Counted from the first letter of the stretch, positions 1-8,749 are shown. The stretch is DNA of 54,379 nt from JBQSUQ01 sp052384575 (GCA_052384575.1 JBQSUQ010000002.1), one strand, 5' to 3'. A program made the numbers and translations. The notes: generated by a model not told the origin, from the sequence alone.

Positions 1-55
1 TCTTCTTCTCTTTTATTTTGTTAGAATGAAGCAAAAATTGATATTTGATTAAATT

Positions 56-1837
56 ATGAAGAACGTTAAGCATTTTACTCAAAGATACATTGATTGGGTT
101 ATCAAACTAGGAAAGGTTAAGTTTTCTTTACTTGGCTTTCTTATTCTTTCAATTTTTGCTTTATGCACGCAGATTATCCTAAGTATTATTTTTTTAGATA
201 ATATTAATTGGCATAATCTTATTTACTCAGTGATTTTTGGTTTAATTTCAGCCCCTTCAGTTATTTATTTTTTTACCGTTTTAGTAGAGAAATTAGAACT
301 TTCCCGTCAGGAATTAGCAAAAACTATTCAAGATAAAAGTACTTTATTAGCCACTATTAGTCATGAATTGCGAACTCCTCTAAATGGCATATTGGGTTTA
401 AGTAATATGTTACTAGATACGAATCTGACTAAGTCTCAGCGTAATTATTTACAGACGATTAATCTAAGTGCGGTTTCTTTAGGGCATATTTTCAACGATA
501 TTATTGATTTAGAAAAAATTGATACGGAAAATATTGAACTTTATTTATCTGAAACGGATGTTCATCGTTTTCTTATGGACATTCAAAATGTTGCGAATTT
601 AATGACCACGCAAAAAGATCTGGTATTTGAGCTGAAATATACGGATGATTTGCCGAGTTTCCTTTTGTTAGACCGTACGCGTTTAAGTCAAATATTATGG
701 AATCTGTTGCATAACGCAGTGAAATTTACTGAATCAGGCAAAGTGGTACTCTCAGTAAAGCGCAAAGAAAATAATCGTTATGAGTTTTCAATCCAAGATA
801 CAGGAATAGGTATCGATCCTCATGAATTAGATAAAATTTTTGAGCTTTATTATCAATCGGAATTTTCATCGAAAAAATCTGTCGGTAGTGGTATCGGTCT
901 TTCTGTTTCCCGTAATATCGCTCGCTTAATGGGGGGCGATTTGACGGTTAAAAGCCAATTAGGGATAGGTTCAACTTTTACTTTAGAAATTGAAGCGAAA
1001 ACAGCTGAACAACAAGAAACAGTATCTCAAAGTGCGGTTAAAAATTTACGAATTTTACTTGTTGAAGATATTCAATTGAACATTCTTGTTGCCATTGCAT
1101 TATTGGAAAAACTAGGGCACCAAGTTGATGTTGCGATGTCAGGTAAGGATGCTATTAATGCTTTTAATAAAGCAACGTACGACTTAGTTTTATTGGATAT
1201 TCAACTTCCTGATATGACAGGATTAGATGTTGCTAAGCATTTAAAAGCTGCTTATGAAAATGATGAATTGGATTGTTTACCGCTTTTAATTGCCTTGACA
1301 GCGAATGTAGTGCATAACAAGGCGGAATATCAAGCCTGTGGTATTGATGATGTGTTAAAGAAACCGTTGTCAGTTAACCAATTAAATGCTTGTTTAAATC
1401 GTTATTTTGAAGCGGATTTTGTCGTTAGCTCAGCGAATAAACCTCAAAAACCAAATAGCGTTGTAGGAGAACGTTTATTGCCTTGGTTTGATTTGACAGT
1501 ATTACAAGAATTACTTGATTTCATTGGAATTGAAACATACAAACATAATGTGCTGTTATTTGAACAAGCCATTCAATCTGAATTGAATTTTGTTATGTCA
1601 TATCAGTTATTTTTACAAGGGAAGATTTCAGCGCAGCAATTAGCAGAAATTATGCATAAGTTAAAAGGCGCAGCTTCTAGTCTGGCTATGCAATCTGTCC
1701 AGCAAACGGCGAATTTAGCGCAACAATTTGAGTCGCCACAGTGGATTGTTAATATCGGTCCTTGGGTAGAACAATTAGAAATGGATATAGATAAGAGTTT
1801 ATCTGTATTAAAGCATTGGTTAAATGGTGAAAAATAA
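56..1837 (+). CDS. arcB: Aerobic respiration control sensor kinase ArcB (short, PAS-less form)
   Basis: Membrane hybrid histidine kinase that senses respiratory redox state and phosphorylates ArcA. Two membrane segments lie at about residues 22-46 and 54-76, followed by a short coiled linker. The kinase core has the H-box SHELRTPLNG (His103), N-box WNLLHNAVKF (about 216-225), and DTGIGI and GSGIGLSVS glycine boxes (248-285). A receiver domain follows (LLVED, phospho-acceptor Asp381 in LLDIQLPDM, Lys in KKPLS), then a C-terminal Hpt domain with HKLKGAAS (His534). At 593 residues it is much shorter than the roughly 780-residue enterobacterial protein. The PAS domain with its redox-active cysteines is missing between the membrane and the H-box, as I recall for Haemophilus ArcB. 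The gene ends in a hairpin terminator shared with convergent suhB. Confidence 0.93.
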   Translation: MKNVKHFTQRYIDWVIKLGKVKFSLLGFLILSIFALCTQIILSIIFLDNINWHNLIYSVIFGLISAPSVIYFFTVLVEKLELSRQELAKTIQDKSTLLATISHELRTPLNGILGLSNMLLDTNLTKSQRNYLQTINLSAVSLGHIFNDIIDLEKIDTENIELYLSETDVHRFLMDIQNVANLMTTQKDLVFELKYTDDLPSFLLLDRTRLSQILWNLLHNAVKFTESGKVVLSVKRKENNRYEFSIQDTGIGIDPHELDKIFELYYQSEFSSKKSVGSGIGLSVSRNIARLMGGDLTVKSQLGIGSTFTLEIEAKTAEQQETVSQSAVKNLRILLVEDIQLNILVAIALLEKLGHQVDVAMSGKDAINAFNKATYDLVLLDIQLPDMTGLDVAKHLKAAYENDELDCLPLLIALTANVVHNKAEYQACGIDDVLKKPLSVNQLNACLNRYFEADFVVSSANKPQKPNSVVGERLLPWFDLTVLQELLDFIGIETYKHNVLLFEQAIQSELNFVMSYQLFLQGKISAQQLAEIMHKLKGAASSLAMQSVQQTANLAQQFESPQWIVNIGPWVEQLEMDIDKSLSVLKHWLNGEK

Positions 1838-1858
1838 AAAGGGCATATTGCCCTTTTT
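1836..1858. terminator. Bidirectional terminator between arcB and suhB
   Basis: A perfect 10-bp stem (AAAAAGGGCA / TGCCCTTTTT) with a TAT loop lies just after the arcB stop and just before the end of suhB. It carries A and T tracts on its two sides, so it can terminate both converging transcripts. Confidence 0.85.
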
Positions 1859-1863
1859 ACTTA

Positions 1864-2664
1864 TTATTTGAAGTCTTGCGCTAAGCAAGGTTGGATTTTA
1901 TTTAAAATATCTTTTACAACACGAGGATGAGCGGCAATTAAATGACCTGAGGTTAAATAATTATGGCCTGCAACAAAGTCACACACTAATGCACCAGCTT
2001 CACGTGCGATTAAGTCACCTGCTGCACAATCCCAAGGTTTAAATCCCATTTCAAAATAACCGTCAATTCGGTCTGCTGCCACATAGCATAAATCTAATGC
2101 TGCTGATCCAGTGCGACGGAAATCTGCTGTATCTGCAATTAATGAATTCATAATTGCCATTTGAGTTGGCATTAATTTCGTATTTTTGAATGGAAAACCG
2201 GTTGCTAATACAGCGCCTTTCATATCGCGGCGATCAGCAATGCGTAAACGAATTTCGTTTAATTTAGCACCTTTACCACGAACTGCAGTAAATAATTCAT
2301 TTTTAATTGGATCATAAACTACGCCGACTTCAGTGCGACCTTTAACGCGAATAGCAATAGAAACAGCGAAATGAGGGAAACCTTTGATAAAATTAGTGGT
2401 GCCATCTAATGGATCAATTATCCATTGAACGTCTTGTTCATTACCCTCTAAGCTACCGATTTCTTCCGAAATGATGCTGTGTTCTGGGTAAGAGGCTCGG
2501 ATTGTTTCAATCACTGCATTTTCAGCCGCTTTATCAATATTGGTAACAAAGTCGTTACTGCCTTTTACATTGGTTTCAATATCATCACGACGTTCATAGC
2601 TTTTTGCGATAATATTACCTGCTTTTCGTGCTGCACGAATTGCGATATTTAACATTGGGTTCAT
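1864..2664 (-). CDS. suhB: Inositol-1-monophosphatase family protein SuhB
   Basis: Mg-dependent, Li-sensitive phosphatase fold. In E. coli SuhB also joins the rRNA antitermination complex through NusA; a similar role here is inferred. The three family signatures are present: a metal-binding Glu pair in IISEEIGS, DPLDGTTNF, and the C-terminal WDCAAGDLIAREAG. I placed the start at the ATG giving MNPMLNIAIRAARKAGN because it aligns with the E. coli amino terminus (MHPMLNIA). An in-frame ATG four codons upstream (2676) is also possible, and neither has a strong ribosome site. The product is about 266 residues, normal for the family. It is transcribed divergently from trmJ and convergently with arcB. 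Confidence 0.92.
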   Translation of the reverse strand: MNPMLNIAIRAARKAGNIIAKSYERRDDIETNVKGSNDFVTNIDKAAENAVIETIRASYPEHSIISEEIGSLEGNEQDVQWIIDPLDGTTNFIKGFPHFAVSIAIRVKGRTEVGVVYDPIKNELFTAVRGKGAKLNEIRLRIADRRDMKGAVLATGFPFKNTKLMPTQMAIMNSLIADTADFRRTGSAALDLCYVAADRIDGYFEMGFKPWDCAAGDLIAREAGALVCDFVAGHNYLTSGHLIAAHPRVVKDILNKIQPCLAQDFK

Positions 2665-2802
2665 AGTATTGTCCATTAGAGAAATTGTGGAAAGAACAAG
2701 GGCAATCGTTATTGCCTTAAAGTGCGGTGCATTATAGTCATTTTTTCTCCAATTTGCCAGAGTTAAAATTTTTTATAGAAACCCAGTAAATTTTAGGGAT
2801 AT

Positions 2803-2813
2803 TATGCTAAAAT
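2803..2813 (+). promoter_or_regulatory. Probable extended -10 promoter of trmJ
   Basis: The sequence TATGCTAAAAT contains a TGn-extended -10 hexamer (TAAAAT, 2808-2813), 31 bases before the trmJ start. No good -35 is visible at the expected spacing, which is compatible with an extended -10 promoter. Inferred from sequence only. Confidence 0.4.
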
Positions 2814-2844
2814 ACACCATCGATATTGAGAATAATAAAAGAAG

Positions 2845-3567
2845 ATGTTAGATCGTATTCGCATTGTATTAGTTGAAACCTCTCATAGTGGCAATATTGG
2901 CTCTGCCGCACGTGCAATGAAAACCATGGGGCTAACCAAGCTGTATTTGGTGTCTCCTAAGCAGCCAGTTGATGAACAAGCTATTGCTTTGTCAGCCGGT
3001 GCTGAAGATGTAGTGAAAAATGCGATAATGGTCAATCAGTTAGAGGATGCGATAACGGATTGTCATTTAGTAATTGGCACAAGTGCACGTTTGCGTCATT
3101 TACAAAATAGTTTAATTGAGCCGAGACAATGTGGTGAAATAGCGATTAATGCCGCAAAGTGCGGTGAAATTGCGATCGTTTTTGGGCGTGAGCGTATTGG
3201 GTTAACCAATGAAGAATTGTTGAAGTGTCGATACCATTTAACCATTCCTGCCAACCCTGAATATAGTTCGTTAAATTTAGCGATGGCTGTGCAGCTGGTA
3301 TGTTATGAATTGCGAATGGCTTTCTTGCAAACATCTCCTGTTGAATTAATAGATAATACCAATCAAAGCATTTCAGCATTAGCTAATGCGCAGGAATTGG
3401 AATATTTTTTTGAACATACTGAGCGCGTATTCAAATCTCTTGGTTTTATTCAAAATCAAGGGGTTATGCCAAAATTGCGACGTTTATATCAACGTGCTGG
3501 TTTGGAAAAAAATGAACTTAATATTCTGCGAGGAATGTTAAGTGCGGTGGAAAAACAAAAAGTTTAA
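2845..3567 (+). CDS. trmJ: tRNA (cytidine/uridine-2'-O-)-methyltransferase TrmJ
   Basis: SPOUT-class SAM-dependent enzyme that 2'-O-methylates position 32 of the anticodon loop in several tRNAs. The amino end MLDRIRIVLVETSHSGNIG and the SHSGNIGSAARAMKTMGL segment are typical. The trefoil-knot SAM site is visible as VFGRERIGLTNEEL followed by the IPANPEYSSLNLAMAVQ segment. Length is 240 residues, as expected. It directly precedes iscR, the common arrangement in gammaproteobacteria, but the iscR promoter lies in the 73-base gap, so the isc genes need not depend on trmJ transcription. An uptake sequence occurs in its last codons. Confidence 0.95.
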   Translation: MLDRIRIVLVETSHSGNIGSAARAMKTMGLTKLYLVSPKQPVDEQAIALSAGAEDVVKNAIMVNQLEDAITDCHLVIGTSARLRHLQNSLIEPRQCGEIAINAAKCGEIAIVFGRERIGLTNEELLKCRYHLTIPANPEYSSLNLAMAVQLVCYELRMAFLQTSPVELIDNTNQSISALANAQELEYFFEHTERVFKSLGFIQNQGVMPKLRRLYQRAGLEKNELNILRGMLSAVEKQKV

Positions 3568-3576
3568 GTCGGAATA

Positions 3577-3608
3577 ATAGTTGACTATTATTCAGGGTTA
3601 AGTAAACT
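3577..3608 (+). promoter_or_regulatory. iscR promoter with IscR-type binding site
   Basis: ATAGTTGACT followed by ATTAT (3577-3591) fits the left part of the type 1 IscR consensus (ATASYYGACTRWWWY...). The right half is poor. The same stretch contains a -35 TTGACT (3581-3586), and TAAACT (3603-3608) follows after 16 bases as a -10. An IscR dimer here would cover the -35, fitting the known negative autoregulation of iscR by [2Fe-2S]-IscR. Confidence 0.65.
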
Positions 3609-3640
3609 AGGCGCATCCGTTTTTTGAAGGAAAGAGAAGG

Positions 3641-4099
3641 ATGAAATTAACATCTAAAGGGCGTTATGCGGTGACTGCTATTCTTGATATTGCATTAAAT
3701 GCACAAGAGGGTCCCGTTACGTTATCTGATATTTCTGAACGTCAACATATTTCCCTTTCTTATTTAGAACAACTTTTTGCAAAATTGCGTCGAGGCGGAA
3801 TTGTGAAAAGTGTACGTGGTCCTGGCGGTGGCTATCAATTAGGCTTGCCATCCGAAGAAATCTCAATTGGCATGATTATTGCGGCAGTGAATGAAAATAT
3901 TTCAGTGACAAAATGTTTAGGTAAAGGAAATTGCCAAGCAGGTCATGAATGTTTAACTCATTCTTTGTGGGAAGAATTAAGTCATCGCATTGAGAGTTTT
4001 TTAGATCAGATTACGCTAGCAGAATTGGTAAATAAGCAAAATAATAAAGTGCTTCAAAAACATCCAGATTTTGAAAACTTATTGGTAGTAGATAATTAA
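3641..4099 (+). CDS. iscR: Fe-S cluster assembly transcriptional regulator IscR
   Basis: Rrf2-family winged-helix repressor that ligates a [2Fe-2S] cluster and sets expression of the isc operon by cluster demand. The DNA-binding start MKLTSKGRYAVTAILDIA and the recognition region ISLSYLEQLFAKLRRGGIV are intact. The cluster-ligand cysteines are seen in KCLGKGNCQAGHEC (three Cys, about residues 92-104), with the following His in THSLW. The 152-residue length is slightly below the 162 of E. coli because the tail is shorter. A purine-rich ribosome site (GGAAAGAGAAGG) precedes the ATG. First gene of the isc operon, under its own IscR-like promoter. Confidence 0.96.
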   Translation: MKLTSKGRYAVTAILDIALNAQEGPVTLSDISERQHISLSYLEQLFAKLRRGGIVKSVRGPGGGYQLGLPSEEISIGMIIAAVNENISVTKCLGKGNCQAGHECLTHSLWEELSHRIESFLDQITLAELVNKQNNKVLQKHPDFENLLVVDN

Positions 4100-4140
4100 T
4101 GGCATTAATTATTGAGAAAGATATTTATTAGGAGTGAATA

Positions 4141-5355
4141 ATGAAATTACCTATTTATTTGGATTATGCAGCAACTTGCCCAGTTGATGAGCGAGTTGCT
4201 AAAAAAATGATGGAATTTTTAACCATCGAAGGCAACTTTGGTAACCCGGCCTCTCGTTCGCATAAATTTGGTTGGCAAGCAGAAGAAGCTGTTGATATTG
4301 CACGTAACCAAATCGCAGATTTAATTGGTGCGGATTCACGTGAAATTGTCTTCACTTCAGGTGCAACAGAAGCAGATAACTTAGCTATCAAAGGTGCTGC
4401 ACATTTCTATCAAACAAAAGGTAAACACATTATTACATGCAAAACTGAGCATAAAGCCGTATTAGATACTTGCCGTCAGTTAGAGCGTGAAGGTTTTGAA
4501 GTCACTTATTTAGAGCCTAAATCAGATGGTTTAATTGATTTAGATGTGTTAAAAGCAACTATTCGTCCGGATACGATTTTAGTATCAATTATGCATGCGA
4601 ATAACGAAATTGGCGTGATTCAAGATATTAAAGCAATTGGTGAACTTTGTCGTGCCAATAAAGTGATTTTCCATACTGATGCAACCCAAAGTGTGGGTAA
4701 AGTTGACATTAATTTAGCAGAATTACCTGTTGATTTACTTTCAATGTCAAGCCATAAATTATATGGACCAAAAGGTATTGGGGCATTATATGTTCGTCGT
4801 AAACCACGTATTCGTTTAGAAGCAATTATCCATGGCGGTGGTCATGAACGTGGTATGCGTTCAGGTACATTGCCGGTACATCAAATTGTGGGTATGGGTG
4901 AAGCATATCGTATTGCAAAAGAAGAAATGGCAACTGAAATGCCACGCTTAAAAGCATTACGTGACCGCTTATACAATGGCTTAAAAGATATTGAAGAAAC
5001 CTATGTAAATGGTTCAATGGAACATCGTTTAGATAACAACCTAAATATCAGTTTCAACTATGTTGAAGGTGAAAGCTTAATGATGGCATTGCGTGATATT
5101 GCGGTATCATCTGGCTCTGCTTGTACTTCAGCAAGTTTAGAACCTTCTTACGTATTACGTGCCTTAGGTTTAAATGATGAATTAGCACATAGTTCTATTC
5201 GTTTCTCTTTAGGTCGTTATACAACAGAAGAAGAAATTGATTACACCGTTAGCCTTATGCAAGGTGCGGTGCAAAAATTAAGAGATTTATCTCCATTGTG
5301 GGATTTATTCAAAGAAGGTATTGATTTAGATACGATTGAGTGGACCGCTCACTAA
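4141..5355 (+). CDS. iscS: Cysteine desulfurase IscS
   Basis: PLP enzyme that takes sulfur from L-cysteine as a persulfide and hands it to IscU and other acceptors (thiolation of tRNA, cofactors). The start MKLPIYLDYAATCPVD is canonical. The PLP lysine is in SMSSHKLYGPKGIGALYVRR, and the persulfide cysteine sits in the mobile loop SSGSACTSASLEPSYVLRA. At 404 residues it has the length of E. coli IscS. A good ribosome site (AGGAGT) precedes the ATG. It lies 41 bases after iscR. A 120-base spacer with a hairpin separates it from iscU. Confidence 0.97.
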   Translation: MKLPIYLDYAATCPVDERVAKKMMEFLTIEGNFGNPASRSHKFGWQAEEAVDIARNQIADLIGADSREIVFTSGATEADNLAIKGAAHFYQTKGKHIITCKTEHKAVLDTCRQLEREGFEVTYLEPKSDGLIDLDVLKATIRPDTILVSIMHANNEIGVIQDIKAIGELCRANKVIFHTDATQSVGKVDINLAELPVDLLSMSSHKLYGPKGIGALYVRRKPRIRLEAIIHGGGHERGMRSGTLPVHQIVGMGEAYRIAKEEMATEMPRLKALRDRLYNGLKDIEETYVNGSMEHRLDNNLNISFNYVEGESLMMALRDIAVSSGSACTSASLEPSYVLRALGLNDELAHSSIRFSLGRYTTEEEIDYTVSLMQGAVQKLRDLSPLWDLFKEGIDLDTIEWTAH

Positions 5356-5428
5356 TTTGCGTTTATTTACTTGCATTTTTACTTTTACTGCAAGAAATTA
5401 AACAAATTTCGCATAATCAATAAATGTA

Positions 5429-5449
5429 GATGGGCTTTAATTGCCCATC
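5429..5449 (+). other. Hairpin in the iscS-iscU spacer
   Basis: A perfect 7-bp stem GATGGGC/GCCCATC with a 7-base loop lies 26 bases before the iscU start. No T run follows, so it is unlikely to be a terminator. It could stabilise or process the iscUA part of the message relative to iscRS; that role is inference. Confidence 0.5.
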
Positions 5450-5475
5450 ACAAGATAAATAAAAGGAACAATAAA

Positions 5476-5859
5476 ATGGCATATAGTGAAAAATTATTAG
5501 ATCATTATGAAAACCCGCGTAACGTTGGTGCAATGGATAAAAAAGCGGCTGATGTAGGTACAGGTATGGTGGGTGCACCAGCTTGCGGTGACGTAATGCA
5601 ATTACAAATTAAAGTGAATGAAAGTGGCATTATTGAAGATGCAAAATTCAAAACTTACGGTTGTGGCTCTGCGATTGCATCAAGCTCATTAATCACTGAA
5701 TGGGTAAAAGGCAAATCATTGGATGAAGCTGGTGCGATTAAAAACAGCCAAATTGCAGAAGAATTAGAATTACCACCAGTAAAAGTTCACTGTTCAATTC
5801 TTGCTGAAGATGCTATCAAAGCAGCGATTGCTGACTACAAATCAAAACAAGGTAAATAA
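5476..5859 (+). CDS. iscU: Fe-S cluster scaffold protein IscU
   Basis: Scaffold on which [2Fe-2S] clusters are built from IscS sulfur, then released to acceptors with HscA/HscB. The three cluster cysteines are visible: GAPACGDVMQ, TYGCGSAIASS and KVHCSILAED. The LPPVK motif recognised by HscA is present just before the third cysteine (ELPPVKVHC). I start at the ATG giving MAYSEKLLDHYENPRNVG (127 residues, family length) with AAAAGGAACA upstream. An upstream in-frame TTG extension reads through the spacer hairpin and is not credible. It is followed by an inverted pair of uptake sequences that looks like a terminator inside the operon. Confidence 0.97.
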   Translation: MAYSEKLLDHYENPRNVGAMDKKAADVGTGMVGAPACGDVMQLQIKVNESGIIEDAKFKTYGCGSAIASSSLITEWVKGKSLDEAGAIKNSQIAEELELPPVKVHCSILAEDAIKAAIADYKSKQGK

Positions 5860-5860
5860 T

Positions 5861-5893
5861 AAAAAAGTGCGGTATTTTTCACCGCACTTTATT
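5861..5893 (+). terminator. Inverted uptake-sequence pair, terminator-like, between iscU and iscA
   Basis: AAAGTGCGGT (5864-5873) and ACCGCACTTT (5881-5890) form a perfect 10-bp stem around a 7-base loop, preceded by an A run. Such uptake-sequence dyads are known intrinsic terminators in Haemophilus. Here it would at least partly separate iscRSU from iscA-hscBA-fdx-iscX, which follow 140 bases later. The T tract after the stem is short, so partial readthrough is likely. Confidence 0.65.
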
Positions 5894-6032
5894 AATTACT
5901 AGGTGAAAGAAACTAACGTCTTTCCCCTTCTTTTTTATGTTTTAGTAGCTATTTGAACAATAAAGGTGAGCATTCGTTTGCCTTTGTTCTAATATATTGA
6001 TGTAATAAGTATTCTTTGTTTTGAGGTTAAGT

Positions 6033-6356
6033 ATGGCAATCACATTAACGGAAAGTGCGGCAAATCGAGTAAGAACATTTTTACAAAATCGCGGTAAAGG
6101 TATTGGATTACGTTTAGGCATTAAAACCTCTGGTTGTTCAGGTTTAGCTTATGTGCTTGAATTTGTAGATGAACTCAATGAAGATGACAATGTATATGAA
6201 CAAGATGGTGTCAAAGTCATTGTGGATACAAAAAGTCTTGTTTATCTTGATGGCACCGAGCTTGATTTTGTCAAAGAAGGCTTGAATGAAGGTTTCAAAT
6301 TTAGTAACCCAAATGTCAAAGATCAATGCGGTTGTGGTGAAAGTTTTAACGTATAA
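6033..6356 (+). CDS. iscA: Iron-sulfur cluster assembly protein IscA
   Basis: A-type carrier that receives clusters or iron and passes them to apoproteins, especially [4Fe-4S] targets under aerobic conditions. The three conserved cysteines are in KTSGCSGLAY and the C-terminal DQCGCGESF. Starting at the ATG for MAITLTESAANRVRTFL gives 107 residues, exactly the family length. A TTG start four codons earlier is rejected. GAGGTTAAGT supplies the ribosome site. The 173-base gap before it holds a terminator-like dyad and a second imperfect hairpin (GAACAA...TTGTTC, about 5954-5990), so it may have its own promoter (AT-rich TATATT near 5993). Confidence 0.96.
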   Translation: MAITLTESAANRVRTFLQNRGKGIGLRLGIKTSGCSGLAYVLEFVDELNEDDNVYEQDGVKVIVDTKSLVYLDGTELDFVKEGLNEGFKFSNPNVKDQCGCGESFNV

Positions 6357-6359
6357 ATT

Positions 6360-6881
6360 ATGAAAAATCCCTTTGCTTTATTTGATTTACCTGTAAATTT
6401 CCATATTGAACAAGCGATCCTATCGGAACGCTATCTTGCTTTACAAAAATCGTTGCACCCTGATAATTTTGCACATTGTTCGCCGCAAGAGCAGCGTTTA
6501 GCCATGCAAAAGTCAGCAGAAATAAACGATGCATTGCAAATATTGAAAGATCCTATTTTACGTGCAGATGCGATTATTGCCATTCATACCGGTGAACAAC
6601 AAAATTTAGAAGAAAAAAGCACCAAAGATATGGCATTTTTAATGCAACAAATGGAATGGCGCGAGCATTTAGAACAAATTGAGCAAAATCAGAATAGCGA
6701 ACAATTAACGGTATTTTTAGCGGAAATAGAACAAGAACAACAGGATATTTTATCCGAATTATCCACCGCACTTTTAAGCCAACAATGGCAGCAAGCGAAA
6801 GCAATTAATGATAAACTTCGTTTTATCAAAAAATTATTACAAGAAATTGAACGAATTGAAGAACAATTGTTTGATTTTTAA
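6360..6881 (+). CDS. hscB: Fe-S biogenesis co-chaperone HscB (Hsc20)
   Basis: J-type co-chaperone that brings IscU to HscA and stimulates its ATPase. The N-terminal J domain starts MKNPFALFDLPVNFHI and contains the HPD motif in SLHPDNFAH (about residues 33-37). The C-terminal three-helix IscU-binding domain is rich in Gln and Glu. Length is 173 residues, matching E. coli (171). It begins 4 bases after the iscA stop, so translation is probably coupled. Confidence 0.95.
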   Translation: MKNPFALFDLPVNFHIEQAILSERYLALQKSLHPDNFAHCSPQEQRLAMQKSAEINDALQILKDPILRADAIIAIHTGEQQNLEEKSTKDMAFLMQQMEWREHLEQIEQNQNSEQLTVFLAEIEQEQQDILSELSTALLSQQWQQAKAINDKLRFIKKLLQEIERIEEQLFDF

Positions 6882-6901
6882 CCCTAAATGAGAGAACGAT
6901 A

Positions 6902-8749
6902 ATGGCATTACTTCAAATTGCAGAACCCGGTCAGAGTGCAGCTCCTCATCAGCATAAATTAGCAGTAGGGATTGATTTAGGTACAACAAATTCGTTAGTC
7001 GCAACGGTACGTAATGGTCAAGCGGATATTTTACTTGATGAACAAGAACGCCCATTAACGCCATCCATTGTTAATTTTCAAGATGATCAAGTAATTGTTG
7101 GCTATGAAGCTGCTCTGTTAGCTAGCAAAGATCCACTAAACACGATTATTTCAGTGAAACGGTTAATTGGTCGTAGCCTTGAGGATGTGAAGCAACAAAG
7201 CCCAGATTTACCTTATGATTTTGAAGCAAGTGAGAATGGCTTACCTTTATTAAAAACACGCCAAGGTTTACGCAGTCCAATTGAAGTGTCGGCTGAAATT
7301 TTGAAAAAATTAACCGCACTTGCAGAAAAACGCTTGGCTGGCGACTTATCGGGTGCTGTGATTACTGTTCCTGCTTATTTTGATGATGCGCAACGTCAAA
7401 GTACAAAAGAAGCTGCAAAATTAGCAGGAATCAATGTTTTACGTTTATTAAATGAACCCACCGCTGCAGCTATTGCCTATGGTTTAGATAGTGGTCAAGA
7501 AGGGGTAATTGCCGTCTATGATTTAGGTGGAGGCACCTTTGATATTTCAATTCTTCGTTTATCAAAAGGTGTGTTTGAAGTGTTGTCAACTGGGGGCGAT
7601 ACAGCTCTTGGTGGTGATGATTTTGACCAATTGCTGATGAATTGGATTATTGAACAATCTGGTATTGAGCCTAAAACAGCGCAGCAACAACGTCAGCTAA
7701 TCGAATTAGCAACTCAAACGAAAATTGCTTTAACAGATAATTTGCAAGCGGAAATTGTTTATCAAGATTGGAAAGGCACAATTCAGCGCGAACAGTTTAA
7801 TCAATTGGTTGCGCTTTTAGTGAAACGTTCATTGTTTGCTTGCCGTCGAGCATTAAAAGACGCAAATGTAAGTTTAGATGAAGTACGTGAAGTTGTCATG
7901 GTGGGAGGTTCCACGCGAGTGCCTATTGTGAGAGAAAAAGTCGCTGAATTATTTGGTAAACAGCCTTTAACTTCCATTGATCCTGATCGAGTTGTGGCTC
8001 TTGGAGCAGCAATTCAAGCGGATATTTTGGTGGGTAATAAGCCTGATGCGGAAATGTTACTGCTTGATGTGATACCGCTTTCATTGGGTATTGAGACTAT
8101 GGGTGGATTAGTGGAAAAAATCATTCCGCGCAATACCACAATCCCTGTGGCTAGAGCACAGGAGTTTACCACATTTAAAGATGGGCAAACCGCGATGTCA
8201 GTACATATTGTACAAGGCGAACGAGAAATGGTAGATGATTGCCGTTCTTTAGCGCGTTTTACCTTGCGTGGCATTCCTGCTATGGCGGCGGGCGCGGCAC
8301 ATATTCGTGTCACCTATCAAGTAGATGCAGACGGATTATTAAGCGTCACAGCGATGGAAAAATCAACGGGGATTCAGTCCTCAATTCAAGTTAAGCCTTC
8401 TTATGGTTTAACCGATGATGAAATTACACAAATGTTAAAATCATCAATGGAAAATGCGAAACAAGATATTGATGCACGTTTATTAGCGGAACAACGAGTT
8501 GAAGCAAAACGTGTTATTGAAGCTGTCTTGGCAGCATTGAATGATGATCAAGAATTGTTAAATGAAGAAGAATTAAGTGCGGTCAAAAATGCATTAGTTT
8601 CTCTGGATGAATTGCAACAGGGCACAGACACCCTAGCGATCAAACAAGGAATTAAAGCCTTAGACCAAGCGACTCAAGAATTTGCTGCACGAAGAATGGA
8701 TAAGTCAATTCGTAAAGCATTAACGGGACAATCAGTCGAAAATTTATAA
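6902..8749 (+). CDS. hscA: Fe-S protein assembly chaperone HscA (Hsc66)
   Basis: Specialised Hsp70 that binds the LPPVK motif of IscU and drives cluster transfer using ATP. Hsp70 signatures are seen in order: GIDLGTTNSLVATV, VYDLGGGTFDISIL and VMVGGSTRVPIVREKV. The substrate-binding domain (MGGLVEKIIPRNTTIPV) and a helical lid follow. Length is 615 residues, against 616 in E. coli. AGAGAACGATA precedes the ATG, and the gene lies 20 bases after hscB. The ssc-type IscU-HscB-HscA set is complete in this operon. Confidence 0.97.
   Translation: MALLQIAEPGQSAAPHQHKLAVGIDLGTTNSLVATVRNGQADILLDEQERPLTPSIVNFQDDQVIVGYEAALLASKDPLNTIISVKRLIGRSLEDVKQQSPDLPYDFEASENGLPLLKTRQGLRSPIEVSAEILKKLTALAEKRLAGDLSGAVITVPAYFDDAQRQSTKEAAKLAGINVLRLLNEPTAAAIAYGLDSGQEGVIAVYDLGGGTFDISILRLSKGVFEVLSTGGDTALGGDDFDQLLMNWIIEQSGIEPKTAQQQRQLIELATQTKIALTDNLQAEIVYQDWKGTIQREQFNQLVALLVKRSLFACRRALKDANVSLDEVREVVMVGGSTRVPIVREKVAELFGKQPLTSIDPDRVVALGAAIQADILVGNKPDAEMLLLDVIPLSLGIETMGGLVEKIIPRNTTIPVARAQEFTTFKDGQTAMSVHIVQGEREMVDDCRSLARFTLRGIPAMAAGAAHIRVTYQVDADGLLSVTAMEKSTGIQSSIQVKPSYGLTDDEITQMLKSSMENAKQDIDARLLAEQRVEAKRVIEAVLAALNDDQELLNEEELSAVKNALVSLDELQQGTDTLAIKQGIKALDQATQEFAARRMDKSIRKALTGQSVENL

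Noticed and set aside
3146..3379. Minus-strand frame opposite trmJ, and similar antisense frames in hscA, frdA, iscS, ispG, cysS and miaB
   Set aside because: They follow the codon pattern of the real gene on the other strand and show no recognisable domain.
5371..5475. N-terminal extension of iscU from an upstream TTG
   Set aside because: The extension covers a hairpin, has no family match, and the ATG at 5476 has a ribosome site and gives the normal length.
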